Shown in pieces: positions 41,102 through 49,129 of a DNA stretch of 64,000 nucleotides. A program made the translations under genes and the position numbers. Each line of letters starts with the position of its first letter. Position 1 is the stretch's first letter. The notes beneath the pieces were generated by a model. That model saw only the letters and a program-made list of their open reading frames with translations. It did not search any database and was not told where the DNA came from. Origin of the DNA: an uncultured Lachnospiraceae bacterium. Lineage in GTDB: Bacteria; Bacillota; Clostridia; Lachnospirales; Lachnospiraceae. The stretch lies in NCBI GenBank assembly GCA_902788035.1, contig CADAIL010000002.1:1-64000 (forward strand), written 5' to 3'.

Positions 41102-42397
41102 ATGGATAAGACAAACATATATAAAGGCCTGGGCATCGACGAAGATGTCTTCCGCTATGGTGAAGGCATCTGCGATGAGCTTTCAGGCCGTTTTGCAAGA
41201 ATAGATGAAGTTTCCGAAATCAATCAGCTGAAGGTCATAGGAGCCATGCAGGAATGCCGCGTGAGCGAAGCCTGCCTCGGTACGACGACCGGCTACGGCT
41301 ACAATGATATCGGCCGCGACACACTGGAAGAAGTGTACGCCAAAGTTTTCCACACGGAGGCCGCCCTCGTCAGACCGCTGATCGCTTGCGGCACTCACGC
41401 TCTCGCAATTGCCCTGTTCGGCAATCTGAGACCCGGAGACGAGCTCATATCGATCGCGGGAAAACCCTATGACACCCTCGAGGAAGTCATAGGAATCCGC
41501 CCTTCAAGAGGCTCTCTGGCCGAGTACGGTATTACCTACAGCCAGGTCGACCTGCTGCCGAACGGAAATTTTGATCTTGATGGAATCAAAAAAGCCATCA
41601 GCGATAAGACTAAAATGGTCACGATCCAGCGCTCCAAAGGCTATGAAGTCAGAAAGACTCTGTCTGTCGCGCAGATCGGTGAGGCAATCGCCTGCGTAAA
41701 GAGCGTCCGTCCCGATATTATCTGCATGGTGGACAATTGCTACGGAGAGTTCACAGAGACGATTGAGCCGTCCGATGTCGGAGCAGACCTCATTGTCGGT
41801 TCCCTGATTAAGAATCCGGGCGGCGGTCTTGCCCCTGTCGGCGGTTACATTGCCGGCAAAGCCGAGTATGTGGAAAATGCATCCTACCGCATGACATGCC
41901 CCGGCCTCGGCAGTGAAGTCGGTCCTTCCCTGGGTGTAAATCCCGCCTTCTATCAGGGCTTTTTCATGGCGCCGATCGTCACGGCATCCGCTCTAAAGGG
42001 AGCGATATTTGCCGCAAATGTCTATGAAAGGCTCGGATTTTCTGCTCTGCCTGACGGGAAAGAGGATCGGCACGACATCATCGAGTCGATCACTCTCGGT
42101 TCGCCGGAAGCTGTCGTCGCTTTCTGCAAGGGAATACAGAAGGCCGCACCGGTAGACTCCTTTGTCACCCCGGAGCCCTGGGATATGCCAGGCTACGACG
42201 ACCCGGTCGTCATGGCGGCAGGCGCATTTGTTCAGGGATCATCGATTGAACTGTCGGCCGACGGCCCGATCCGTCCGCCGTACTCAGTCTATTTTCAGGG
42301 CGGGCTCACATGGCCGTCCGCCAAGCTCGGTATTCTCATGTCTCTGCAGGAGATGAAAAACGCCGGGCTTGTCGAAATCCCGAAGATACAGTCTTAA
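41102..42397 (+). CDS. Methionine gamma-lyase-family PLP enzyme (aluminium resistance family)
   Basis: 431 aa. PLP-dependent fold type I: CGTHALAIALFGNLRPGDEL, QRSKGYEVRKTL, MVDNCYGEF and the probable PLP lysine in VGSLIKNPGGGLAPVGGYIAG. The ending PPYSVYFQGGLTWPSAKLGILMSLQ is typical of this family (Pfam Alum_res), often found downstream of miaA in Firmicutes. True substrate uncertain; annotated as cystathionine beta- or methionine gamma-lyase-like. Confidence 0.85.
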   Translation: MDKTNIYKGLGIDEDVFRYGEGICDELSGRFARIDEVSEINQLKVIGAMQECRVSEACLGTTTGYGYNDIGRDTLEEVYAKVFHTEAALVRPLIACGTHALAIALFGNLRPGDELISIAGKPYDTLEEVIGIRPSRGSLAEYGITYSQVDLLPNGNFDLDGIKKAISDKTKMVTIQRSKGYEVRKTLSVAQIGEAIACVKSVRPDIICMVDNCYGEFTETIEPSDVGADLIVGSLIKNPGGGLAPVGGYIAGKAEYVENASYRMTCPGLGSEVGPSLGVNPAFYQGFFMAPIVTASALKGAIFAANVYERLGFSALPDGKEDRHDIIESITLGSPEAVVAFCKGIQKAAPVDSFVTPEPWDMPGYDDPVVMAAGAFVQGSSIELSADGPIRPPYSVYFQGGLTWPSAKLGILMSLQEMKNAGLVEIPKIQS

Positions 42398-42481
42398 TTA
42401 CAGTTCAGACCGTATTACTATGACCGAGTTCAGACCTAATACAGTTCAGACCGGCTGTAACGTAGTCTCATAAACCGGCGC

Positions 42482-42597
42482 AAACATCATCTTCATCGAA
42501 AAACGCAAGTCCTTCCCTGCGATCTTAAGAAATGCTTACGCATTTCTTGATATCTCGGTCGGACTCGCAATGTTTTTCTCACGAAGATGAATGTTTT
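42482..42597 (+). other. Long imperfect hairpin in the gap after the PLP gene
   Basis: AAACATCATCTTCATCG-AAAAAC-GCAAGTCC (42482-42512) pairs with GGACTCGCAATGTTTTTCTC-CGAAGATGAATGTTT (42561-42596); inner AAGAAATGC-TTAC-GCATTTCTT (42527-42548). Upstream (42401, 42426, 42442) three copies of (C/G)AGTTCAGAC occur, whose reverse complement GTCTGAACTG is in every unit of the following array. A similar arm (CATCTTCATTGAAAAAC) appears at 56748 before yggS. Confidence 0.6.
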
Positions 42598-42617
42598 CTG
42601 CCGGTAACGATATATCA

Positions 42618-43017
42618 GAACAGCCTGTCTGAACTGTCAGCCACGACACTTTCTCATTCTCGCGCAGGATAAACACCATGAACAAGCTGTCTGAACTGCC
42701 AGCCACGACACTTTCTCATTCTCGCGCAGGATAAACACCATGAACAGCCTGTCTGAACTGTCAGCCACGACACTTTCTCATTCTCGCGCAGGATAAACAC
42801 CATGAACAAGCTGTCTGAACTGTCAGCCAAGATACTATCTCATTCTCGCGCAGGATAAACACCATGAACAAGCTGTCTGAACTGTCAGCCACGACACTTT
42901 CTCATTCTCGCGCAGGATAAACACCATGAACAAGCTGTCTGAACTGCCAACCACGACACTTTCTCATTCTCGCGCAGGATAAACACCATGAACAAGCTGT
43001 CTGAACTGTCAGCCACG
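42618..43017. repeat. 62-bp tandem repeat array, 6.4 copies
   Basis: Units start at 42618, 42680, 42742, 42804, 42866, 42928 and 42990 (partial); copies differ at only a few bases. Because 62 is not a multiple of three it is not one coding repeat, but five units contain an identical-length mini-ORF, ATG to TAA (e.g. 42678-42734, MNKLSELPATTLSHSRAG), with AGGA eight bases before the next ATG. A last, longer one (42988-43086) runs into the start of the next gene. Recurrence of GTCTGAACTG, complementary to copies upstream, suggests RNA pairing. Function unknown. Confidence 0.85.
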
Positions 43018-43075
43018 CACAACTCGCTTGTAGTCATATCGGATACAGAAGCCACTCACCTGGCAGGGAGTAATT

Positions 43076-44296
43076 ATGTCAGATAAAAAACAGGTCATCA
43101 TTATCGGTGCCGGCGCCTCCGGTCTCATGGCAGGAATCATGGCTGCAAGGGGCGAAGCCGGCGTCACGATCCTTGAAAAAGAAAAAAAGCCGGGCAGAAA
43201 ACTGCTCCGCACCGGCAACGGCAAATGCAACCTGACCAACACCGGCGACTTGCGCTGCGCATACCACGGCACCGATTCCGGCTTTGCCGCCCGCGCTCTC
43301 GATGCATTTTCTGTGCAGGATACTATACGCTTCTTCACAGAAATCGGACTCTACACGACAAGCAGGAACGGTTGGGTCTACCCCTATGCCGAACAGGCGG
43401 AGAGTGTCCTCACCTGTCTTCTTCGGGAATGCGCGAAGCTGAAGATCAAAATAAAAAATAATGAGACAGTCACAGCAGTCACCAAAGATAAAGACCATTT
43501 TAGAGTACAGACGTCCACATGGACCTACAGGGCAGACAGCGTGATCCTGTGCTGCGGTACTGCTGCCTCTCTTGTAAAATCCCAACTTCCCTGCAACGGA
43601 CTCATGCTTGCCGAGAGCCTCGGCCACAACACAGTCCCCCAGCGACCGTCCCTTGTACCGCTCATATGCGATGGAGCCTCAAAAAAAGGCTGGGGCGGCG
43701 TCCGCATCCAGGGAAAGTGTACTCTATGCGTTAATGATGTTGAGTTGTCTTCTGAAGCAGGCCAGATCCAGCTGACGGAGCAGGGAGTCTCTGGTATCCC
43801 GGTATTCAACATATCGGGAAAAGCCCTGATCCTCAAGGACGGCGGTCTCCCGGTGACACTGAAGCTTGACTTTTTTCCCGACTTTGACCGGGCGATGACA
43901 CAGGCTTTTCTCGAAAAAAGGCGTGATTTGCTTGCAACAGACGATATGAAGTCTATCCTGACAGGTCTTTTTCCCGAAAAGCTGATCCCCGCTCTGACCG
44001 GCGGCGCTCACAGTATTGAAGAACTCACGGATAATATAAAGTCCTGCGAGCTTCAAGTAAAAGGTTCTGCCGGAGCAGGAAGCGCACAGGTCATGTCCGG
44101 CGGTATCCGCACTGATGAAGTCAATGCGGCGACCTCGGAGTCCATGGTCTGCCCCGGTCTCTTTATCACCGGGGAGCTGCTCGACATTGATGGTGCCTGC
44201 GGAGGCTGGAATCTGCAGTTTGCATGGTCGACCGGCGCAAATGCAGGCAGACACGCCGCTCTGCCAAATCGGAGGATCTATGATAAAAATATCTGA
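43076..44296 (+). CDS. HI0933/BaiN-family flavoprotein
   Basis: 406 aa. N-terminal FAD site VIIIGAGASGLMAGIMAARGEAGVTILEK, then GRKLLRTGNGKCNLTN (family signature), a middle insert domain, and a C-terminal GLFITGELLDIDGACGGWNLQFAWSTGANAG for FAD closing. Members act as NAD(P)/FAD oxidoreductases of uncertain substrate; one relative, BaiN, works on bile acid intermediates. Start ATG follows GGGAG. It overlaps the next FAD gene by 17 bp. Confidence 0.9.
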   Translation: MSDKKQVIIIGAGASGLMAGIMAARGEAGVTILEKEKKPGRKLLRTGNGKCNLTNTGDLRCAYHGTDSGFAARALDAFSVQDTIRFFTEIGLYTTSRNGWVYPYAEQAESVLTCLLRECAKLKIKIKNNETVTAVTKDKDHFRVQTSTWTYRADSVILCCGTAASLVKSQLPCNGLMLAESLGHNTVPQRPSLVPLICDGASKKGWGGVRIQGKCTLCVNDVELSSEAGQIQLTEQGVSGIPVFNISGKALILKDGGLPVTLKLDFFPDFDRAMTQAFLEKRRDLLATDDMKSILTGLFPEKLIPALTGGAHSIEELTDNIKSCELQVKGSAGAGSAQVMSGGIRTDEVNAATSESMVCPGLFITGELLDIDGACGGWNLQFAWSTGANAGRHAALPNRRIYDKNI

Positions 44297-45911
44297 CATA
44301 AAGCTGCCCGTAGAAGCTGACCATGCGCAGCTGATAAAAAAGGCGGCTCATGAGGCCGGCATCAGACAGGAAGATATCCGGGAGTGCGAGATACTTCGCC
44401 GCTCGCTCGACGCAAGACGCAAGCCTGACCTCTATTACATCTATACCGTGATGCTGACGATCCGTAAAGAGGAGCAGCTTCGTATCCGAAACAGGAAGCA
44501 TGTGGGCAGAAGTAAACATAATAATATTATGTTTACCGACAAAGAAAAATATGTCATACCGACACCCGGAGACGAAGCCCTGCACCAAAGGCCTGTGATC
44601 ATAGGTTCCGGTCCTGCCGGGCTCTTCGCTGCCTACGTGCTCGCTCTTTCCGGATACAAACCGCTCATTCTTGAGCGCGGCGCGGATGCCCTCACAAGAA
44701 CTTCCAGAGTCGAACATTTCTGGACGACAGGTGAACTGGACACACAGACCAACGTCCAGTTCGGGGAGGGCGGCGCCGGCACTTTTTCCGACGGCAAGCT
44801 GAATACTTCCGTCAAGGACCCCGGCTGTCGGGCCAGGTTCATGAAAGAAACGTTCGTCCTGTTCGGAGCGGACGAGTCCATATTATATGAGCAGAAGCCC
44901 CACGTGGGCACCGACGTGCTGACCCGGGTCTTAGTGCGCATGAGAGAGAGGCTCACAGAGCTCGGAGCCGAGTATCGCTTTCTCTCCCAGGTCACTAATC
45001 TTGAGATACAGAACGGCAGACTGACTGCTGTGATTGTCAACAACAGTGAACGCATTCCCGCCGAAGTCTGCGTTCTGGCTCCCGGCCACTCGGCCAGAGA
45101 CACCTTCCGCATGCTGCATGAGCGAGGGCTTAGGATGGAGCCGAAGGCATTTGCCGCCGGTGTCCGCATTGAACACCCGCAGGCAATGATCGATCTCTCC
45201 CAGTACGGGAGACCACAGGATGAACACCTCGGTCCCGCCCCCTACAAGCTGACTCACACTGCAGCCGACGGGAGAGGTGTCTACTCGTTCTGCATGTGCC
45301 CGGGCGGCTATGTCGTCAACGCTTCGTCGGAGAAGGGACTCCTTGCCGTAAACGGTATGAGCTATATGAAGAGAGACAGTGCAAATGCAAACTCAGCCAT
45401 ACTCGTCACCGTCACCCCGGAAGACTTTATGCCGATGAGACCGGATGACTTGCCGGACGCTTTGGCAGGCACGGCTTTCCAGGCTGAACTTGAAAAAAAA
45501 GCCTACGCAGCAGCAGGCGGACGAATACCCCAGCAGCTCTACAGTGACTTTATGAATAAGACCGCCAGCTCAAATTACGGTGAATTTGCAAGCTGTGTAC
45601 GGGGAGGGGCTGCATTTGCAGACCTGAATGCTGTCATGCCTTCTTTTATGGCAAGGGATATAGGTGAGGGAATCTCAGCATTCGGAAAAAAAATCCGAGG
45701 CTTTGACAGGCCTGACGCAATCCTGTCCGGGATTGAAAGCCGTTCATCATCACCGGTACGCATCACAAGGGATGAAAAATATGTCTCCAACATAGACGGA
45801 ATCTATCCCTGCGGAGAGGGCTGCGGCTATGCGGGCGGAATCACGTCGGCTTCCATGGACGGCATGCGATGCGCGGAGGCAATTATAAAAAGATTTCGAA
45901 AACTGACCTAA
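44280..45911 (+). CDS. FAD-dependent dehydrogenase (COG2509 type)
   Basis: 543 aa from ATG 44280 (GGAGGATCT). A small N-terminal alpha/beta domain (KISDIKLPVEADHAQLIKKAAHEAGI...) precedes FAD-binding VIIGSGPAGLFAAYVLALSGYKPLILERG; then NVQFGEGGAGTFSDGKLNTSVKD and C-terminal PCGEGCGYAGGITSASMDGMRCAEAI. Common in Clostridia, substrate unknown. Cotranscribed with the previous flavoprotein. Confidence 0.88.
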   Translation: MIKISDIKLPVEADHAQLIKKAAHEAGIRQEDIRECEILRRSLDARRKPDLYYIYTVMLTIRKEEQLRIRNRKHVGRSKHNNIMFTDKEKYVIPTPGDEALHQRPVIIGSGPAGLFAAYVLALSGYKPLILERGADALTRTSRVEHFWTTGELDTQTNVQFGEGGAGTFSDGKLNTSVKDPGCRARFMKETFVLFGADESILYEQKPHVGTDVLTRVLVRMRERLTELGAEYRFLSQVTNLEIQNGRLTAVIVNNSERIPAEVCVLAPGHSARDTFRMLHERGLRMEPKAFAAGVRIEHPQAMIDLSQYGRPQDEHLGPAPYKLTHTAADGRGVYSFCMCPGGYVVNASSEKGLLAVNGMSYMKRDSANANSAILVTVTPEDFMPMRPDDLPDALAGTAFQAELEKKAYAAAGGRIPQQLYSDFMNKTASSNYGEFASCVRGGAAFADLNAVMPSFMARDIGEGISAFGKKIRGFDRPDAILSGIESRSSSPVRITRDEKYVSNIDGIYPCGEGCGYAGGITSASMDGMRCAEAIIKRFRKLT

Positions 45912-45984
45912 GGCGTGTACAGTAAACCCATTTTATGTTAAAATGCATATTGCCTAATTTTCGATTATCGCTCCCGGAGAGTAA

Positions 45985-46731
45985 ATGGAGGGATACTTGA
46001 ATAATTTACTGGCAAAGAACAATGCGGATTTTGACCGTCCCTACGAGAGATGTCTTCTGTACGGACCCGGTGCGCTGTCAGACTCAGAGCTTCTGGCTGT
46101 CATCATAAAGACGGGCACTAAGGGAGCCTCAGCAGAAGATCTGGCAGTAAAGATCCTGCACCTTCTCCCGAACCCGAACGGGCTGCTCGACATCTGTCAT
46201 CTGACGATCGACGAGCTCATGTCAGTCCCGGGCATAGGACAGGTCAAGGCAATTCAGCTTAAATGTGTGGGCGAGCTTTCCAAACGGATCGCCACCTACA
46301 AAGCGAGAGAGGAGCTTTCATTTTCCGAACCGTCGTCCATAGCTGACTACTACATGGAGCAGCTGCGGCATGAGGAAAAAGAGAGCTTTATCTGCATGAT
46401 GTTAGACAGCAGGAACCGGCTGATCGGAGAAGAGCATCTTTCCAAAGGGACAGTGAACTGGACCGTCGTCTCTATTCGGGACCTCTTTCTCAGCGCCCTC
46501 CGCGCGCGGGCAGTCGGCATCATTATCATACACAACCATCCGAGCGGTGATCCGGCGCCCAGCCATGAGGACATTCTCCTCACTGAGCGTGTCCGCGAGG
46601 CCGGGGAGCTTCTGGAAATACGTCTTCTCGACCATATCATAATCGGCGACCACCGCTTCGTGAGTTTCAGTGAAGAAGGTCTTCTTGCTTCCGGAGGAGA
46701 GCATGAAATTTCACAATCCGATAATTCATAA
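45985..46731 (+). CDS. radC: RadC family protein (JAB domain)
   Basis: 248 aa. Helix-hairpin-helix SVPGIGQVKAIQLKCVGELSKR, then the JAB/MPN metal site: E..L-G, HNHPSGDPAPSHED. Named for DNA repair but the true activity of RadC is not established. As often in Firmicutes it heads the mreBCD operon; mreB starts inside its last codons. Confidence 0.93.
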   Translation: MEGYLNNLLAKNNADFDRPYERCLLYGPGALSDSELLAVIIKTGTKGASAEDLAVKILHLLPNPNGLLDICHLTIDELMSVPGIGQVKAIQLKCVGELSKRIATYKAREELSFSEPSSIADYYMEQLRHEEKESFICMMLDSRNRLIGEEHLSKGTVNWTVVSIRDLFLSALRARAVGIIIIHNHPSGDPAPSHEDILLTERVREAGELLEIRLLDHIIIGDHRFVSFSEEGLLASGGEHEISQSDNS

Positions 46732-47731
46732 CGCTTTCGGCGTCGATCTGGGGACCAGCGCCGTTAAGATATACTGCCAGCACACAGGGCAGATCACGAC
46801 AGAAAAGAATATGATCGCGTTCAAGGATGACGGCGAGGTCCTCGCCGTCGGAAATGATGCGTTCGACATGTATGAAAAGAACCCGCCGAATATCAAAGTT
46901 CATCAGCCGGTAAAAAACGGACGGATCGCTGACGTCACAGAAGCGCTGTATGTCCTTACCGCGCTCATGCAGAGGGCGGACAGAAGAATCGGCTATGCAC
47001 CGATCATATTTTTCTCGGCTCCCGTCAATATGTCCGAGATAGAAAAACGTGCCTATTACGCAATCAGCCAGGGCAACATCATCCAGAATCCCAGAGTATA
47101 CCTGGTAGACCGGGCTATCTGCGACGCGATAGCGCTCGGTATTCCGATTCATCGCACCCGCGGTTCAATGATCGTGAACATCGGCGGCCAGAACACAGAA
47201 ATATCTGTCCTTGCCAATGAGCAGGTCATTATCAGCAAGGATATCCCCATCGGCGGTCAGCAGCTCAACGGGGCGATCTGTGATATCATCCGCAGAGATG
47301 ACAATCTCCTCATAGGGCATCACACAGCCAAGCGACTCAAAGCCGTCCTTTCATCTCTCGGTGAAGATATCCGGGAAGAAAGAAAAATCTACGGCATAAG
47401 CACGCTGTCCGGTCTTCCGAAGGAGGGTGTCGTCACATCCGAGCAGGTATCGCTTGCGGTCGAGGCCCAGATTTCCCAGCTTGCTTACGAGATCCGGAAC
47501 TTCCTTGAGAGAACTCCGCCCCAGATCAGCGAATCTATCCGACGTGAGGGAATCTATCTCACGGGCGGCACTGCCCGTATTCCGTTCATTGACCGGTATC
47601 TGAGAAATTATATCGGAGTCGATGTCAAACTCTCAACACACTACGAACTCTGCACCGTCCGCGGACTTGAGGAACTCGTGAACCACAAGGCCCTGTGGAG
47701 ATGGGGCTACACGATAAGGAAGAAGAAATGA
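46703..47731 (+). CDS. mreB: Rod shape-determining protein MreB
   Basis: 342 aa from ATG 46703 (CGGAGGAGA), overlapping radC by 29 bp. Actin-like fold: phosphate 1 GVDLGTSAVKIY, phosphate 2 MIVNIGGQNTEISVLANEQVI with SKDIPIGGQQLNGAI, adenosine motif YLTGGTARIPFIDRYL. It forms membrane filaments that guide lateral wall synthesis. The sequence is more divergent than typical MreB (KIYCQHTG in place of the usual NTLV) and could be called MreB/Mbl-like. Confidence 0.9.
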   Translation: MKFHNPIIHNAFGVDLGTSAVKIYCQHTGQITTEKNMIAFKDDGEVLAVGNDAFDMYEKNPPNIKVHQPVKNGRIADVTEALYVLTALMQRADRRIGYAPIIFFSAPVNMSEIEKRAYYAISQGNIIQNPRVYLVDRAICDAIALGIPIHRTRGSMIVNIGGQNTEISVLANEQVIISKDIPIGGQQLNGAICDIIRRDDNLLIGHHTAKRLKAVLSSLGEDIREERKIYGISTLSGLPKEGVVTSEQVSLAVEAQISQLAYEIRNFLERTPPQISESIRREGIYLTGGTARIPFIDRYLRNYIGVDVKLSTHYELCTVRGLEELVNHKALWRWGYTIRKKK

Positions 47732-48591
47732 AGAAGAATTTGAGTTTTCTGAGACAGAAGCTGAAAAGCCAGCATCTTCTCATTATTCTGGCGATCATAT
47801 GCATAGGCCTTATGGCAATGACATTCCCGGCCGGTACGAACGGGCGTGTCCGCCAGGTGACAAATCAGTTCATCGTTCCCTTCCAGAACGGTGTCAATAA
47901 AGTAGGAAATCTTCTCGGGTCATGGGCTTCCGGTTTTCGGAATGTACAGGCACTGGCAGCTGAGAACGAGGAGCTTAAGGCACGGGTCGGAGATCTGACA
48001 GAAGAGAACGCGCGGCTTTCACAGAGCATTTCTGAGCTTGACAGGCTGGAAAAGCTTTATGCGCTTGACAAAGAGTATCCGGAGTACACCAAGGTGGCCG
48101 CCCAGGTCATATCCAAGGATCCCGGCAACTGGTACAGCCGTTTCGTCATCAACAAAGGGACAAAAGACAATATCGCCGTTGATATGAACGTCATAGCCAA
48201 CGGCGGTCTCATCGGTATCGTAACCGAGGTAGGCGAGAACTGGGCCTCAGTCGAATCAATCATCGACGATGAGTCCAATATCAGTGCCATGGTAGCATCA
48301 ACATCCGACACATGTATAGTGTCCGGGAATCTCAGCCGCATGAGTTCGGGCAAGATTGATTTCTCAGAGCTCCGCGATGACGGCAATGTCGTCACCGAGG
48401 GAACAAAAATCGTCACATCGAGCATCAGCACGAAGTTCCTGACCGGCCTTCTTATCGGATATGTCTCGGAAGTGGGGGACGATTCCAATCGTCTGACACG
48501 CTCCGGCACGATCATACCGGCAGCCGATTTCAAGAACATCCGGGAAGTCCTTGTCATCCGCGAATTAAAGCAGACCAAGGAAAACTCATAA
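47728..48591 (+). CDS. mreC: Rod shape-determining protein MreC
   Basis: 287 aa from ATG 47728, ATGA overlap with mreB. One N-terminal membrane helix (HLLIILAIICIGLMAMTF), a coiled coil (VQALAAENEELKARVGDLTEENARLSQSISELDRLEKLY) and a beta domain with VISKDPGNWYSRFVINKGTKDNIAVDMNVIANGGLIGIVTEVG. Links MreB filaments to penicillin-binding proteins. Confidence 0.95.
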   Translation: MKKNLSFLRQKLKSQHLLIILAIICIGLMAMTFPAGTNGRVRQVTNQFIVPFQNGVNKVGNLLGSWASGFRNVQALAAENEELKARVGDLTEENARLSQSISELDRLEKLYALDKEYPEYTKVAAQVISKDPGNWYSRFVINKGTKDNIAVDMNVIANGGLIGIVTEVGENWASVESIIDDESNISAMVASTSDTCIVSGNLSRMSSGKIDFSELRDDGNVVTEGTKIVTSSISTKFLTGLLIGYVSEVGDDSNRLTRSGTIIPAADFKNIREVLVIRELKQTKENS

Positions 48592-48601
48592 GGAGGCTCT
48601 A

Positions 48602-49129
48602 TTGATCCGGAAGATTATCATATTTATTCTGATCGTGGCATGCTGCATTCTGCAGACGACAGTGTTTTCTCTGCAGAATGTCACTTCCGTGTCCCCGAAT
48701 CTGATGATCATCATAACGATCTCGATCGCCTTTATGCAAGGCAAGAAAGAGGGTATTCTGACCGGTCTGATCAGCGGTCTTCTTATTGACTTTACCTATG
48801 GCAGCGTTTACGGCTTCTACGGCCTGCTCTATATGCTGGTCGGATATGCCTCGGGCTCTTTCTGTCAGGTCTACTTTGACAATGATGTCAAGATGCCGCT
48901 GATTCTGGCGACTGTATCCGACGTGCTGTGCAATTTTGCTGTTTATGTGGTGTTTTTCCTGCTTCGCGGCAGACTCGCATTTGCTCATTTTTTAACGGAG
49001 ATCATCATCCCCGAGGCTGTCTACACAGCTCTGATGACGCTCATCCTGTACCGATTGTTCTACGTCATCAATCATGCACTGGTGAATAATCAGAAGAAAG
49101 GACGTCAGTCACTTTGGATAAAAGATTAA
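48602..49129 (+). CDS. mreD: Rod shape-determining protein MreD
   Basis: 175 aa from TTG 48602 (AAGGAGGC). Hydrophobic with about five membrane helices; SPNLMIIITISIAFMQGKKEGILTGLISGLLIDFTYGSVYGFYGLLYMLVGYASG is the family core. Partner of MreC in the elongasome. Overlaps the PBP2 gene by 16 bp. Confidence 0.92.
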   Translation: MIRKIIIFILIVACCILQTTVFSLQNVTSVSPNLMIIITISIAFMQGKKEGILTGLISGLLIDFTYGSVYGFYGLLYMLVGYASGSFCQVYFDNDVKMPLILATVSDVLCNFAVYVVFFLLRGRLAFAHFLTEIIIPEAVYTALMTLILYRLFYVINHALVNNQKKGRQSLWIKD

